A stretch of DNA of 64,000 bases from Enterococcus phoeniculicola ATCC BAA-412 (GTDB lineage: Bacteria; Bacillota; Bacilli; Lactobacillales; Enterococcaceae): assembly GCF_000407505.1 (NCBI RefSeq), contig NZ_ASWE01000002.1, forward strand, positions 372,001 through 436,000. Reading direction: 5' to 3'. Of this stretch, positions 38,842 to 46,552 are shown one piece after another; position 1 is the stretch's first letter; each line of letters begins with the position of its first letter. The position numbers were made by a program, and so were the translations under genes. A model generated the notes under the pieces. That model saw only the letters and a list, made by a program, of their open reading frames with translations. It was not told the origin of the DNA and ran no database searches.

Positions 38842-39675
38842 CTATAAGTATTTTTCTAAAGCTACAGCAATCCCATCTTCATCATTTGATAAAGTGACAT
38901 CATCAGCAATTTCCTTCAACTCATCAACAGCATTACCCATTGCAATTCCAGTACCTGCATATTCGATAATTGAACGATCATTTTGCCCATCGCCAAAAGA
39001 AAGAATTTCATTTTGAGTGATAGAAAGCTGTGCAGCAATTTCATTAAGTGCTTTTGCTTTATCAATTCCTTTCATCGTAAACTCAAAATAGAAAGGAGCA
39101 GAAAAGGCAGCTGTTACTTGGTCTAAGAAGGGTTCTTTTATCGCTAAATGATTTTGTTGCAGATACTCAGGATCTCCTGCGATAAGAATTTTATATAATG
39201 GAAAATCAACAAATTCAGCTAAATCCTTCACTTCACATAACAAGAATTGCCCACCTCTTGATTCATACTCAATAATGTTAAACGGACCATCAGGTAACTG
39301 TAGTTGGTTGTTGTATACATCGTTCACGTACATATACGTTTCATCATTAATCATAGGAATTAATTGAAACTGTTTTAGATGGTTTAATATTTTTTTTGCA
39401 GAATCATTAGGAATTACTTTGCTAAAAATAGGTTGATGCGTTAAACAATCCATTGCAACAGCTCCGTTGTAGGATACTAAGAAACCTTCATAGACATCCA
39501 TGAGCAGCTCTTTAGCAAGCGATAGCATACCGGAGGTTGGTCGTCCAGAAGCTAGAATCACTTTCACTCCCTTTTTTTGCGCATGAATTAATGATTGTTT
39601 TGTTTTTTCGGATATTTTCTTTTCTGAGGTTAATAGGGTGCCATCAATATCTAATACGATTGCTTTGATTGTCAT
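38842..39675 (-). CDS. Cof-type HAD-IIB phosphatase
   Basis: A 277-aa phosphatase with DIDGTLLTS (near residue 9), SGRPTSGM, GIDKAKALN and FGDGQNDRSIIEYA near the end, all typical of the Cof/YidA group acting on phosphosugars. Start ATG follows AGGAGTT. It lies 27 bases downstream of the VOC gene, likely one operon. Confidence 0.92.
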   Translation of the reverse strand: MTIKAIVLDIDGTLLTSEKKISEKTKQSLIHAQKKGVKVILASGRPTSGMLSLAKELLMDVYEGFLVSYNGAVAMDCLTHQPIFSKVIPNDSAKKILNHLKQFQLIPMINDETYMYVNDVYNNQLQLPDGPFNIIEYESRGGQFLLCEVKDLAEFVDFPLYKILIAGDPEYLQQNHLAIKEPFLDQVTAAFSAPFYFEFTMKGIDKAKALNEIAAQLSITQNEILSFGDGQNDRSIIEYAGTGIAMGNAVDELKEIADDVTLSNDEDGIAVALEKYL

Positions 39676-39702
39676 AATAAAAACTCCTATTCTAATTTGA
39701 TA

Positions 39703-40083
39703 TTAGTCTGTTGTTAATTCTATTAAATTTCCTTCTGGATCAGCAATGACCGATTCATAGTACCCATCTCCGGTCACTCGAGTAGGGCTGACCAGCGGAT
39801 ATCCATTGGCAGTTAACTGTTCAGTTAGACGATCAACCTCTGTTCTGGTTCCAACCGAGAGTGCCAAGTGTGCATAACCAGTTTGAATAGAGGCGTTTGC
39901 TGGAATCTCTTCTTTATGCATTATTTCCAGACGACTACCTGTTGAGAATGTAAGAAAGTAAGAAGAAAAGCCAGTTTTTTCATTTTTGTAGAGTGAATTA
40001 CTGCGTGCTTTAAAATAGGTTTCGTAAAACTGCTTCATTCTTTCAAGATCATTTACCCATAAACCAATATGTTCAATTTTCAT
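39703..40083 (-). CDS. VOC family protein (glyoxalase/bleomycin-resistance fold)
   Basis: A 126-aa single-domain vicinal-oxygen-chelate protein. Metal-ligand positions are plausible: EHIGLWV at the start, RLEIMH, GYAHLALSVG and DPEGNLIELT at the end, as in glyoxalase I. The substrate is unknown. AGGAGG lies 8 bases before the ATG. It probably leads the VOC-HAD operon. Confidence 0.9.
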   Translation of the reverse strand: MKIEHIGLWVNDLERMKQFYETYFKARSNSLYKNEKTGFSSYFLTFSTGSRLEIMHKEEIPANASIQTGYAHLALSVGTRTEVDRLTEQLTANGYPLVSPTRVTGDGYYESVIADPEGNLIELTTD

Positions 40084-40106
40084 AATTTTTCCTCCTATAT
40101 TTATTT

Positions 40107-40545
40107 TTATATCTTTAGCAGGGCTCCTCCAATCATGACATTCTCTGGGAAATTTTTTTGCAACAACTACTCAGCGCCACACATTATTTTTCAAAGTGAC
40201 TCCAGACGATTAAGATCGTTCCGTTGTCAATTTCAAGTTCACTACTACTTCCAATGGGATATAGAGGATGAGTGGCTGTATAAATTTGAACGTTCGGTCC
40301 AAGTAGAAAATGGAGATAGGGCACACCTTTAAAAATGTGCAATTGAAAGTTAGCAAGAAATTTTACCTACAAAAATAGTTCATCCATAGTTAGAGGAAAT
40401 AGAGGGCTCTGCAGTAAGAACTTCAACATGGACACCAAATAGTTTTTTACTAACTGTTTTCGTAATTCATAGTTTTATACATTGTTAATCAGAGCTATCC
40501 GTATTCTATAAATGATCTCCAATCATTTTTTAGCTAAGTTGTGTG
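40107..40545 (-). pseudogene. decayed maltose/galactoside O-acetyltransferase
   Basis: Minus-strand fragments in changing frames match the hexapeptide acetyltransferase (Maa/LacA) family in order: ELRKQLVKN, LFGVHVEVLTAEPS with SNYG, LLGPNVQIYTATHPLYP, and the C-terminal FPENVMIGGALLKI. Internal stops and at least two frameshifts interrupt it, and the central beta-helix portion after THPLYP is partly lost. The 5' boundary is approximate. It stands directly upstream of the VOC gene. Confidence 0.8.
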
Positions 40546-40755
40546 TCTTGTAGAAGTCCTCCCTGGAATTTAAAAATTGTTTAGAAAACTAGTTACGTGT
40601 TTATTTATATCAAAATTAAACTGAATTTTCTTTTTACCTGACTAACTATGTGTTTCTTTACATATATATTTATACCATTGTTAACAACATTAATAAAGAT
40701 GTTTTATTAAATAATTTTTGCTATGCTAATTTTGCTGCAATAAAGGAGGGAAAAT

Positions 40756-41760
40756 ATGAAATCTTATGGACCTGAAAGAATCAAAAAGCATAATCAAAAA
40801 TTCATAAAAAAAGTTTTTAATGATAACCAGAAGCCGTTAACGAAGACTCAGCTAGCTAAGAGTACAGGCCTTAGTGTAGTAACCATTAATAAACTATTGC
40901 CTGAAATGATTGCCAGAGGAGAGTTAATAGAATTAGATAATCCAATCGTAACAGGTGGTAGAAAAGCTTCTGTTTATAGATTAAATGCTAATTATCATAC
41001 AACACTTATTGTTCAATACGTTGCACAGGATGAAGAAATGACTGCAAATTTTTCTGTCGTGAATCTCGAAAATCAAATAGTTAAAAAATATAGAAAATAT
41101 GAAGAGCAAATTGAACTAAATGGACTAAAAAAAGAGATAGGGCGCTTACTTCAAGAATATCCCACTATTTCATCACTTGTAATTGGCGTTCCTGGAACAG
41201 AAATAAATGGCTATTTAAAAATCATGGATTACTCTGCGCTGCTAAATATAAATCTTACTCAACAAATTCGTGATACTTTTCATTTACCAGTTATAGTAGA
41301 AAATGACATTAATGCAGCTACGTTAGGTTACTCTTTAAAAAACAAGGGAAATGAGAAAGTAATTGCTGGTGTATATTTTCCAGAAAAATTTCCACCTGGT
41401 GCTTCTTTAGTTATCCATAATCAGTTGTTTCATGGGGGTCATGGTATGAGTGGAGAGATAAAACATGCTCCCCAATTTTACCAACAAGAATTTCCGATTA
41501 CTGATAAAACACTTTATAGAGAACGTGTCATGGAGAGTCTTCAAATTCTTGTCAGTCTTTATGATCCAGATGAGATAGTTGTTTACAGTGAAAGTAAATT
41601 TCTTCCTTTAGATTGGGAGGAAGAGGTCCTTTCAAAATTAGATACGCTTTTTCCATATGATATTTCTTTTTTTATTAAAAAGTCATCATCATTTTTAGAA
41701 GAATATTTTATAGGTCTTAATTTTATTGGCATTCAGCTGTTAGAGGATTTAGATGACTAA
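40756..41760 (+). CDS. ROK-type transcriptional regulator
   Basis: A 334-aa regulator, with N-terminal winged HTH (QKPLTKTQLAKSTGLSVVTI, about 25-45) and a ROK-like body (IGVPGTEINGY near residue 141; ENDINAATLGYS near 175; GGHGMSGEIKHAP near 230). It is related to the regulator at 37768-38757 but well diverged. AAAGGAGG lies before the ATG. It is transcribed toward lysA and away from the decayed acetyltransferase, which may have been a former target. Confidence 0.85.
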   Translation: MKSYGPERIKKHNQKFIKKVFNDNQKPLTKTQLAKSTGLSVVTINKLLPEMIARGELIELDNPIVTGGRKASVYRLNANYHTTLIVQYVAQDEEMTANFSVVNLENQIVKKYRKYEEQIELNGLKKEIGRLLQEYPTISSLVIGVPGTEINGYLKIMDYSALLNINLTQQIRDTFHLPVIVENDINAATLGYSLKNKGNEKVIAGVYFPEKFPPGASLVIHNQLFHGGHGMSGEIKHAPQFYQQEFPITDKTLYRERVMESLQILVSLYDPDEIVVYSESKFLPLDWEEEVLSKLDTLFPYDISFFIKKSSSFLEEYFIGLNFIGIQLLEDLDD

Positions 41761-41810
41761 CTAGTTGATAAGAAAATACTAAGTGAAATCTAGTCATTTT
41801 TTCATTAATA

Positions 41811-41819
41811 TGCTATTAT
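41811..41819 (+). promoter_or_regulatory. extended -10 promoter of lysA
   Basis: TGCTATTAT, an extended -10, lies 30 bases before the lysA start. Confidence 0.55.
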
Positions 41820-41849
41820 GCTAGATAATTAGTGAAAAGGAGTGAAGGT

Positions 41850-43151
41850 ATGTTATTTGGAACAGCAAAATGGAATCAAAAAGATCACTTAGAAATTGGT
41901 GGCGTTGATACAATAGAATTAGCAAAAAAATACGGCACTCCATTATTTGTCTATGATGTCCAACATATTAGAGAGATGGCACGCGGATTTAAACAAACAT
42001 TTGAAGAAGCAGGAGTAAAAAATAAAGTTGTCTATGCAAGTAAAGCATTTAGTTGTTTAGCTGTGTATAAAGTCTTACAAGAAGAATCATTAACTTGCGA
42101 TGTTGTCTCAGGTGGAGAGCTTTATACAGCGATTCGTGGAGGAATGAATCCTAGAGACATCGAGTTCCATGGAAATAATAAAACAAAGAGCGAACTACAA
42201 ATGGCTGTAGATGAAGGTGTGGGAACCATTATTGTTGACAACTTCTATGAAATACAGATTTTAAGTGAAATTCTACATACTGAGAAGAAGAAGCAAGAAG
42301 TATTGTTTCGTGTAACACCAGGGATTAGCGCAGAAACACATGATTATATATTGACTGGACAGGCAGATTCAAAGTTTGGATTTGATGTAGCCAGTGGTCA
42401 AGCAAACGAGGCGCTGTCTCAACTTTTATCTGATGATGTATTTATTGTAAAAGGTGTACATTGTCATATCGGCTCTCAAATTTTCTCACCAGAAGGCTTT
42501 ATTGCGGCGGTAAACATTATTTTTGATTTGTTAAATACATGGAAATTAAAAATGAATTATCTAGCGGAAGTGTTTAACATTGGCGGTGGATTCGGTATTC
42601 AATATACGCAGGCAGACACTCCTGTTTCTCCTTCCGAGTTTGTAAAAACGATTATTCATCAGGTGAAGGAAGCATGTCAAAAGAATGATTATCCATTACC
42701 TGAAATTTGGATAGAGCCTGGCAGAAGTATTGTTGCTGAAGCTGGGGTTACCTTGTATAGTGTTGGGGCACAAAAAGAAGTACCTGGAATTCGTAAATTT
42801 GTTTCTGTTGATGGTGGTATGGGAGATAATATACGTCCAGCATTGTATGATGCAGCTTATGACGCAGTGGTGGCAAACCGCAAAGCAGAATCGGCGGAAA
42901 AAATAAGTATTGTTGGAAAGTATTGTGAATCAGGAGATGTATTAATTCGAGAAATTGATTTTCCAAAGGTAACGGATAAAGATATTGTGGCACTAACAAG
43001 CACTGGTGCTTATGGCTACTCTATGGCAAGCAATTACAATAGAAACCCTAGACCTGCAGTTGTTTTTGTTGAAGATGGGCAGGCGACCTTAGTTGTTCGA
43101 AGAGAAACTTATGAGGACATTATTCATTTAGATGTACCGATTACTGAATAA
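41850..43151 (+). CDS. lysA: diaminopimelate decarboxylase
   Basis: PLP enzyme of the alanine-racemase-like fold III group converting meso-diaminopimelate to lysine. The 433-aa protein has the PLP lysine in YASKAF (Lys65), HIGSQI, GGGFGIQY, EPGRSIVAEAG and the substrate cysteine region KYCESGDVL. ATG 41850 has AAAAGGAGTG upstream; six more in-frame codons precede it without a site. No dap genes accompany it in the window. Confidence 0.95.
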   Translation: MLFGTAKWNQKDHLEIGGVDTIELAKKYGTPLFVYDVQHIREMARGFKQTFEEAGVKNKVVYASKAFSCLAVYKVLQEESLTCDVVSGGELYTAIRGGMNPRDIEFHGNNKTKSELQMAVDEGVGTIIVDNFYEIQILSEILHTEKKKQEVLFRVTPGISAETHDYILTGQADSKFGFDVASGQANEALSQLLSDDVFIVKGVHCHIGSQIFSPEGFIAAVNIIFDLLNTWKLKMNYLAEVFNIGGGFGIQYTQADTPVSPSEFVKTIIHQVKEACQKNDYPLPEIWIEPGRSIVAEAGVTLYSVGAQKEVPGIRKFVSVDGGMGDNIRPALYDAAYDAVVANRKAESAEKISIVGKYCESGDVLIREIDFPKVTDKDIVALTSTGAYGYSMASNYNRNPRPAVVFVEDGQATLVVRRETYEDIIHLDVPITE

Positions 43152-43220
43152 TAATTATTTTAAACTGAAAAAAATGAATTAGAGAAAAGCAATGAATGGT
43201 TAAGGAGGAGGAAGACGACC

Positions 43221-43256
43221 TTGTTTGGCTATTACTTGTTTTTTTTCTATTTTTAA
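43221..43256 (+). other. 11-codon aromatic mini-ORF with strong ribosome site
   Basis: TTG followed by ten codons (FGYYLFFFYF) and TAA, with AAGGAGGAGG starting 19 bases upstream. It lies between lysA and the SufT-like gene. It may be a leader peptide, or the relic of a membrane-protein gene; no attenuator was found. Confidence 0.2.
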
Positions 43257-43395
43257 TAGAGGTGTCAGAGTTTTTAGTTACAGATAGTCTTGTATAGAAA
43301 TAGATGTACCGAGAATGGAGAAGAGGATATTCTCATTTACAAATGATAAAAAAAAGAGTATTATGGATAGGAATCTTGCTGAGGAGTGTGAAAAG

Positions 43396-43737
43396 ATGAG
43401 CGAAACAAATCAAGCATGGAGTCCGGAAGAAATTGAGTCTATTAAAGAACGAATTTTAATGGCATTAGAAACCGTTATTGACCCCGAACTAGGTATAGAC
43501 ATTGTAAATTTAGGTTTAATATATGAAATTGAGTTTGAACAAACGGGTGAAACAGTAATAAAAATGACTCTGACAACTATGGGCTGTCCATTGGCAGACA
43601 TTTTGACCGAACAAATTCATGAAGCGATGAAAGAAGTCCCAGAAGTTACAAAAGCAGAAGTGAAGCTGGTGTGGTATCCCGCATGGACGACGGATAAAAT
43701 GAGTCGTTATGCACGAATTGCTTTGGGAATTCGTTAG
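43396..43737 (+). CDS. SufT-like DUF59 (MIP18 family) metal-sulfur cluster assembly factor
   Basis: A 113-aa soluble protein of the DUF59/MIP18/PaaD family that helps mature Fe-S proteins. Family motifs are LETVIDPELGIDIVNLGLIY (residues about 21-40) and LTTMGCPLADILTEQI with the conserved cysteine. The ATG at 43396 is chosen because GAGGAG lies 9 bases upstream; a longer frame begins at 43315 without support. A decayed relative lies at 46240-46365, beyond the insertion sequence. Confidence 0.88.
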   Translation: MSETNQAWSPEEIESIKERILMALETVIDPELGIDIVNLGLIYEIEFEQTGETVIKMTLTTMGCPLADILTEQIHEAMKEVPEVTKAEVKLVWYPAWTTDKMSRYARIALGIR

Positions 43738-43758
43738 GGAATAGAGTTGATTTAATGG

Positions 43759-45151
43759 GGCTCTTTGTCAAATGGTGTTGTTTTAAAAATAAGTCGCAGA
43801 ATTGAGAACATTTCAGTGTTCTCTTTTTTGTTTTTTAAATGAGTTCACAGAGACCTTGTTGGACAAGAATACGCAGGCGTAGGTGGCGAAATGTTCGAAA
43901 TTCAAAGGCAATTCGTTTCTTTATTCAACTGCTAGGCAAGTTGGTCAATACAAGTAAAGAAGCCCTTATAATCCTTATTTTCAAAGGTAGAGTTCTTGAA
44001 AAATTTTATAGTTTTCTCTAAGGTCAGAATCCACGCCTAGGAGATGATCCAAAACCTCTGATTCTGTTACATATCTCTTTTGAAAGAGAGGAAACTGTTT
44101 GAGTGCACTGTAGTTAATGTTTTTATGTTTCTTTAAAAGTGTCCGCCAATATTTTTTTAACTTGCGATAGTTCTTTTGGGCAATGAAATCACTTTTTTAG
44201 TTGATTCATTGCCTGAATTCGCTACTTATTAAAGGCTCTACTCAGTTGTTGAATCACATGAAATCGATCAATTGAAATTTTAGCGCAAGGAAATACATCT
44301 TTTACAAAGCTACCATAAGAAGCATTCATGTTCATGACAATATGGGTGACTTTCTTTCGCGCTTTTAGCGTAAATCGTTGAAAATACGCACGTAGTTTGA
44401 AGTTTCTTCGATCGCTTAAACTATCAAAAAGTTGTCCTGTATCTGCGCCACTGACGATAAAACACATGGTACCTTCACGATCTTTCGTTCCTTTAAACTC
44501 AATCAATAAATGAGCTGGCAAGTAGTGGGGATTAAAACGAGGTTCTCTATGAAAAGAGTCTAGGACTCGTTCAACCGTTTTAAAAGAGACAAGAGTTCCC
44601 AACTATCTTTCATTGAAATTTTACGCTTCAAATCAATGGCAATAGCGAATTTCAATGGATTCGAAATGTAACAATTTTCCTGAACATAGGTCTTCTGGGA
44701 AGAGAAAGCGGCTGTGTACGGTTTACAACGAAAGCACTACTTAGATAACAGTAGGTAAGGAACCTCTTAATACGGAATGAGCTAAAGAGACGCTCATAAT
44801 ACGTATGACGAATGATACATTGTCCTTCATTGACACAGCCACAAGCTGGGCAACAAGAAGGCGTATAAGTAAGTATACCGGTAAAGACATTAGTCAGTTT
44901 ACCAGAGATGGTTTCTTTAGCTAAGGGGTCCTCTACAAAGTAGAGGTTTGAATCCTTTATGTTTAGTAACTTTTTTATTAATTCACTTGTCTTTTCCTCT
45001 TTTTTTCTGTTAATCTTAGTCATAGGCATTTGGTTTCTCCTTCTATATTTTGTTCGACGACTTAATTATAGAGGAACCAAATGCTTTTTGTTATAAAAAA
45101 ATTTGGTGTTCCTACTCTTTTTTGAGTGACAACACCAAATATTATAGAGAC
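43759..45151 (-). mobile_element. decayed ISL3-family insertion sequence
   Basis: A 1.39 kb element bounded by imperfect terminal inverted repeats: GGCTCTTTGTCAAATGGTGTTG type at 43759-43780 and its relative at 45130-45151 (about 15 of 22 positions match by eye). A hairpin ATTTGGTGTT / AACACCAAAT (45101-45140) lies inside the right end and may block read-in. The transposase inside is broken, so the copy is not autonomous. No target duplication was confirmed. Confidence 0.78.
43839..45029 (-). pseudogene. ISL3 family transposase, frameshifted and internally deleted
   Basis: The N terminus (start 45029, AAGGAG 7 bases upstream) has the ISL3 zinc-binding module with CCPACGC and later HTYYERL. 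Next come DDE-domain fragments (SGADTGQLFDSLSDRR, HIVMNMNASYGSFVKDVFP, ISIDRFHVIQQLSRAFN), then an out-of-frame stretch (YRKLKKYWRTLLKKHKN, LFQKRYVTESEVLDHLL), and the C-terminal FEFRTFRHLRLRIL. Several frameshifts and stops, and apparent loss of the segment before the last motif, make it inactive. Confidence 0.85.
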
Positions 45152-45165
45152 ACTTTTATTGTTTA

Positions 45166-45831
45166 TTATTCTTTGTTTGCAATTAAAGTAGACCCAGTGT
45201 GTTCAGGTAAAGCGATATTTTTCCAATCTATACCATAGAAATCTTCTTCATATAAATCTGAATAGACTGAAGTATATCTATTTAATAATTCTGCCCCTGC
45301 GTTTGTTATATATAATCGAAGTATGTCCTCAGATAATTTATAGTGGGATAAAAGACCAGTGGAAAATAGTTTTTTTAGAAATTTATTGAAAGATTCAGTT
45401 ACAAGGTTAATTGCTTTGTATTTACTGTGATTATATTCTTGATAAAAAACCATACTCTGCACATTATTATCAAAAATACCAAAAGTATTATCAATATAAT
45501 AAAAAATGTCTTGCTTTGATGATAATTTAAGCGTTTGAAGAACAAAATAATCTGCATAAGTAAAACTTGTCCAAGGTGAATATTCTAAATAATTTAAAAT
45601 TTTTTCTACTAATTTATCTGAATTGTTTCCAAAATAGTTAAAGGATTTATTACTATAAAAGCTTGAGCTGGAGCTATGTGTGCTAATTCTAAATTGACAA
45701 TAGTAATCGGTATTTTGCTTTAATACGGTTACATAGAGACTTTGTCCATTAGTGGAAACTTTACTAGAAATTACTTCATAGTTGTGCAACATTTTTTTTA
45801 AAATAGGTTCTAAATGCTGAATATGAGACAA
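45166..45831 (-). CDS. hypothetical protein, possible C-terminal winged helix
   Basis: Not recognised. It has 221 aa when started at TTG 45831, which has AAAGGAGG 9 bases upstream; the frame continues 39 codons further without a site. No signal peptide or membrane segment. It is rich in Ser, Tyr, Phe and Asn. The C-terminal part (about 150-200: FLKKLFSTGLLSHYKLSED then YITNAGAELLNRY) has the look of a winged-helix, which is inference only. It lies at the IS right end and is divergent from the two nuclease-helicases, so may be part of the same accessory cassette. Confidence 0.55.
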   Translation of the reverse strand: MSHIQHLEPILKKMLHNYEVISSKVSTNGQSLYVTVLKQNTDYYCQFRISTHSSSSSFYSNKSFNYFGNNSDKLVEKILNYLEYSPWTSFTYADYFVLQTLKLSSKQDIFYYIDNTFGIFDNNVQSMVFYQEYNHSKYKAINLVTESFNKFLKKLFSTGLLSHYKLSEDILRLYITNAGAELLNRYTSVYSDLYEEDFYGIDWKNIALPEHTGSTLIANKE

Positions 45832-46239
45832 GATAAGATACCTCCTTTGTAAAAAAATTTGAGTATTTATATTGATTATATCAAAAAAAACAGATTGATT
45901 ACTTATTCTTTTGTTTGACATAAAGGGAAAACATTTGTACATCAACATTCATCACGGTTTTCAGGAAGTGACCATAATGAAAAAGACCTAAATTTGTCAA
46001 TATAGTGATTAATACCTCATAAAAATTGGGATGAAAATAAATCATAATTTTGAATACCGACTGGCTTAGAGGTAAATATTTTTTTAAACCATTCTGTTGT
46101 CATTAGATTATGAAATAAGTATAAAATTTTAGATTAATAGTGAGAACAGTGTGGTTAGTTTTTTGATAGATAACGAGCTAACTATATTTTTAAGGGCCAA
46201 TTCAACCATTCTTTGAGGTATAATGAGCCTACAAAAGTT

Positions 46240-46365
46240 AATAAAAAGAAGTCGGAATTAGGAATCAGTATCGTTAATTTAGGCTTGATTTATAATATTG
46301 AATTCAATCAGAAGATGCGGCACGGTAATCAAAATGACTTTAACAACAATGTGTGGATGTTAAAT
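46240..46365 (+). pseudogene. decayed second SufT-like DUF59 gene fragment
   Basis: SELGISIVNLGLIYNIEFNQ corresponds to PELGIDIVNLGLIYEIEFEQ of the intact gene at 43396-43737. A frameshift follows, and the adjoining frame gives TVIKMTLTTM, matching the next conserved block. Both flanking ends are missing. It was either an old tandem duplicate or a copy displaced when the IS and the accessory genes arrived. Confidence 0.78.
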
Positions 46366-46404
46366 ATGATGAAATTTGATTGTTAGAGAACGAATTAAAT
46401 CACT

Positions 46405-46467
46405 AAAAAACAAAGAAACGTATCAAAAATCTTTTTTGTAGATTTTTTGGTCCGTTTCTTTGTTTTT
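46405..46467 (+). terminator. nested-hairpin terminator before the nuclease-helicase pair
   Basis: AAAAACAAAGAAACG pairs with CGTTTCTTTGTTTTT; inside lies a second stem (AAAATCT / AGATTTT). The final T run favours plus-strand use, but it is nearly symmetrical. Confidence 0.8.
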
Positions 46468-46533
46468 GGAGTGACTATTTATATCACATTTCCATTTTGA
46501 TTGGAAGTTTAGTGAAGGAATCTTCAATATATA

Positions 46534-46542
46534 TGATACAAT
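46534..46542 (+). promoter_or_regulatory. extended -10 promoter of the nuclease-helicase pair
   Basis: TGATACAAT is an extended -10. Transcription would start near 46549, which leaves room for AAGAGGTG and ATG 46572 but not for a TTG start at 46553. Confidence 0.55.
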
Positions 46543-46552
46543 TATTTATATA

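Noticed and set aside
40069-40332. Plus-strand frame of 87 codons upstream of the VOC gene
   Set aside because: The opposite strand shows ordered acetyltransferase motifs, so this is antisense to a pseudogene.
43839-44021. Plus-strand 60-codon frame inside the ISL3 element
   Set aside because: It is antisense to the transposase C-terminal motif and has no ribosome site.
43396-46365. Region considered as a prophage or ICE
   Set aside because: No integrase, structural, replication or conjugation gene is present; only an IS relic and accessory genes.
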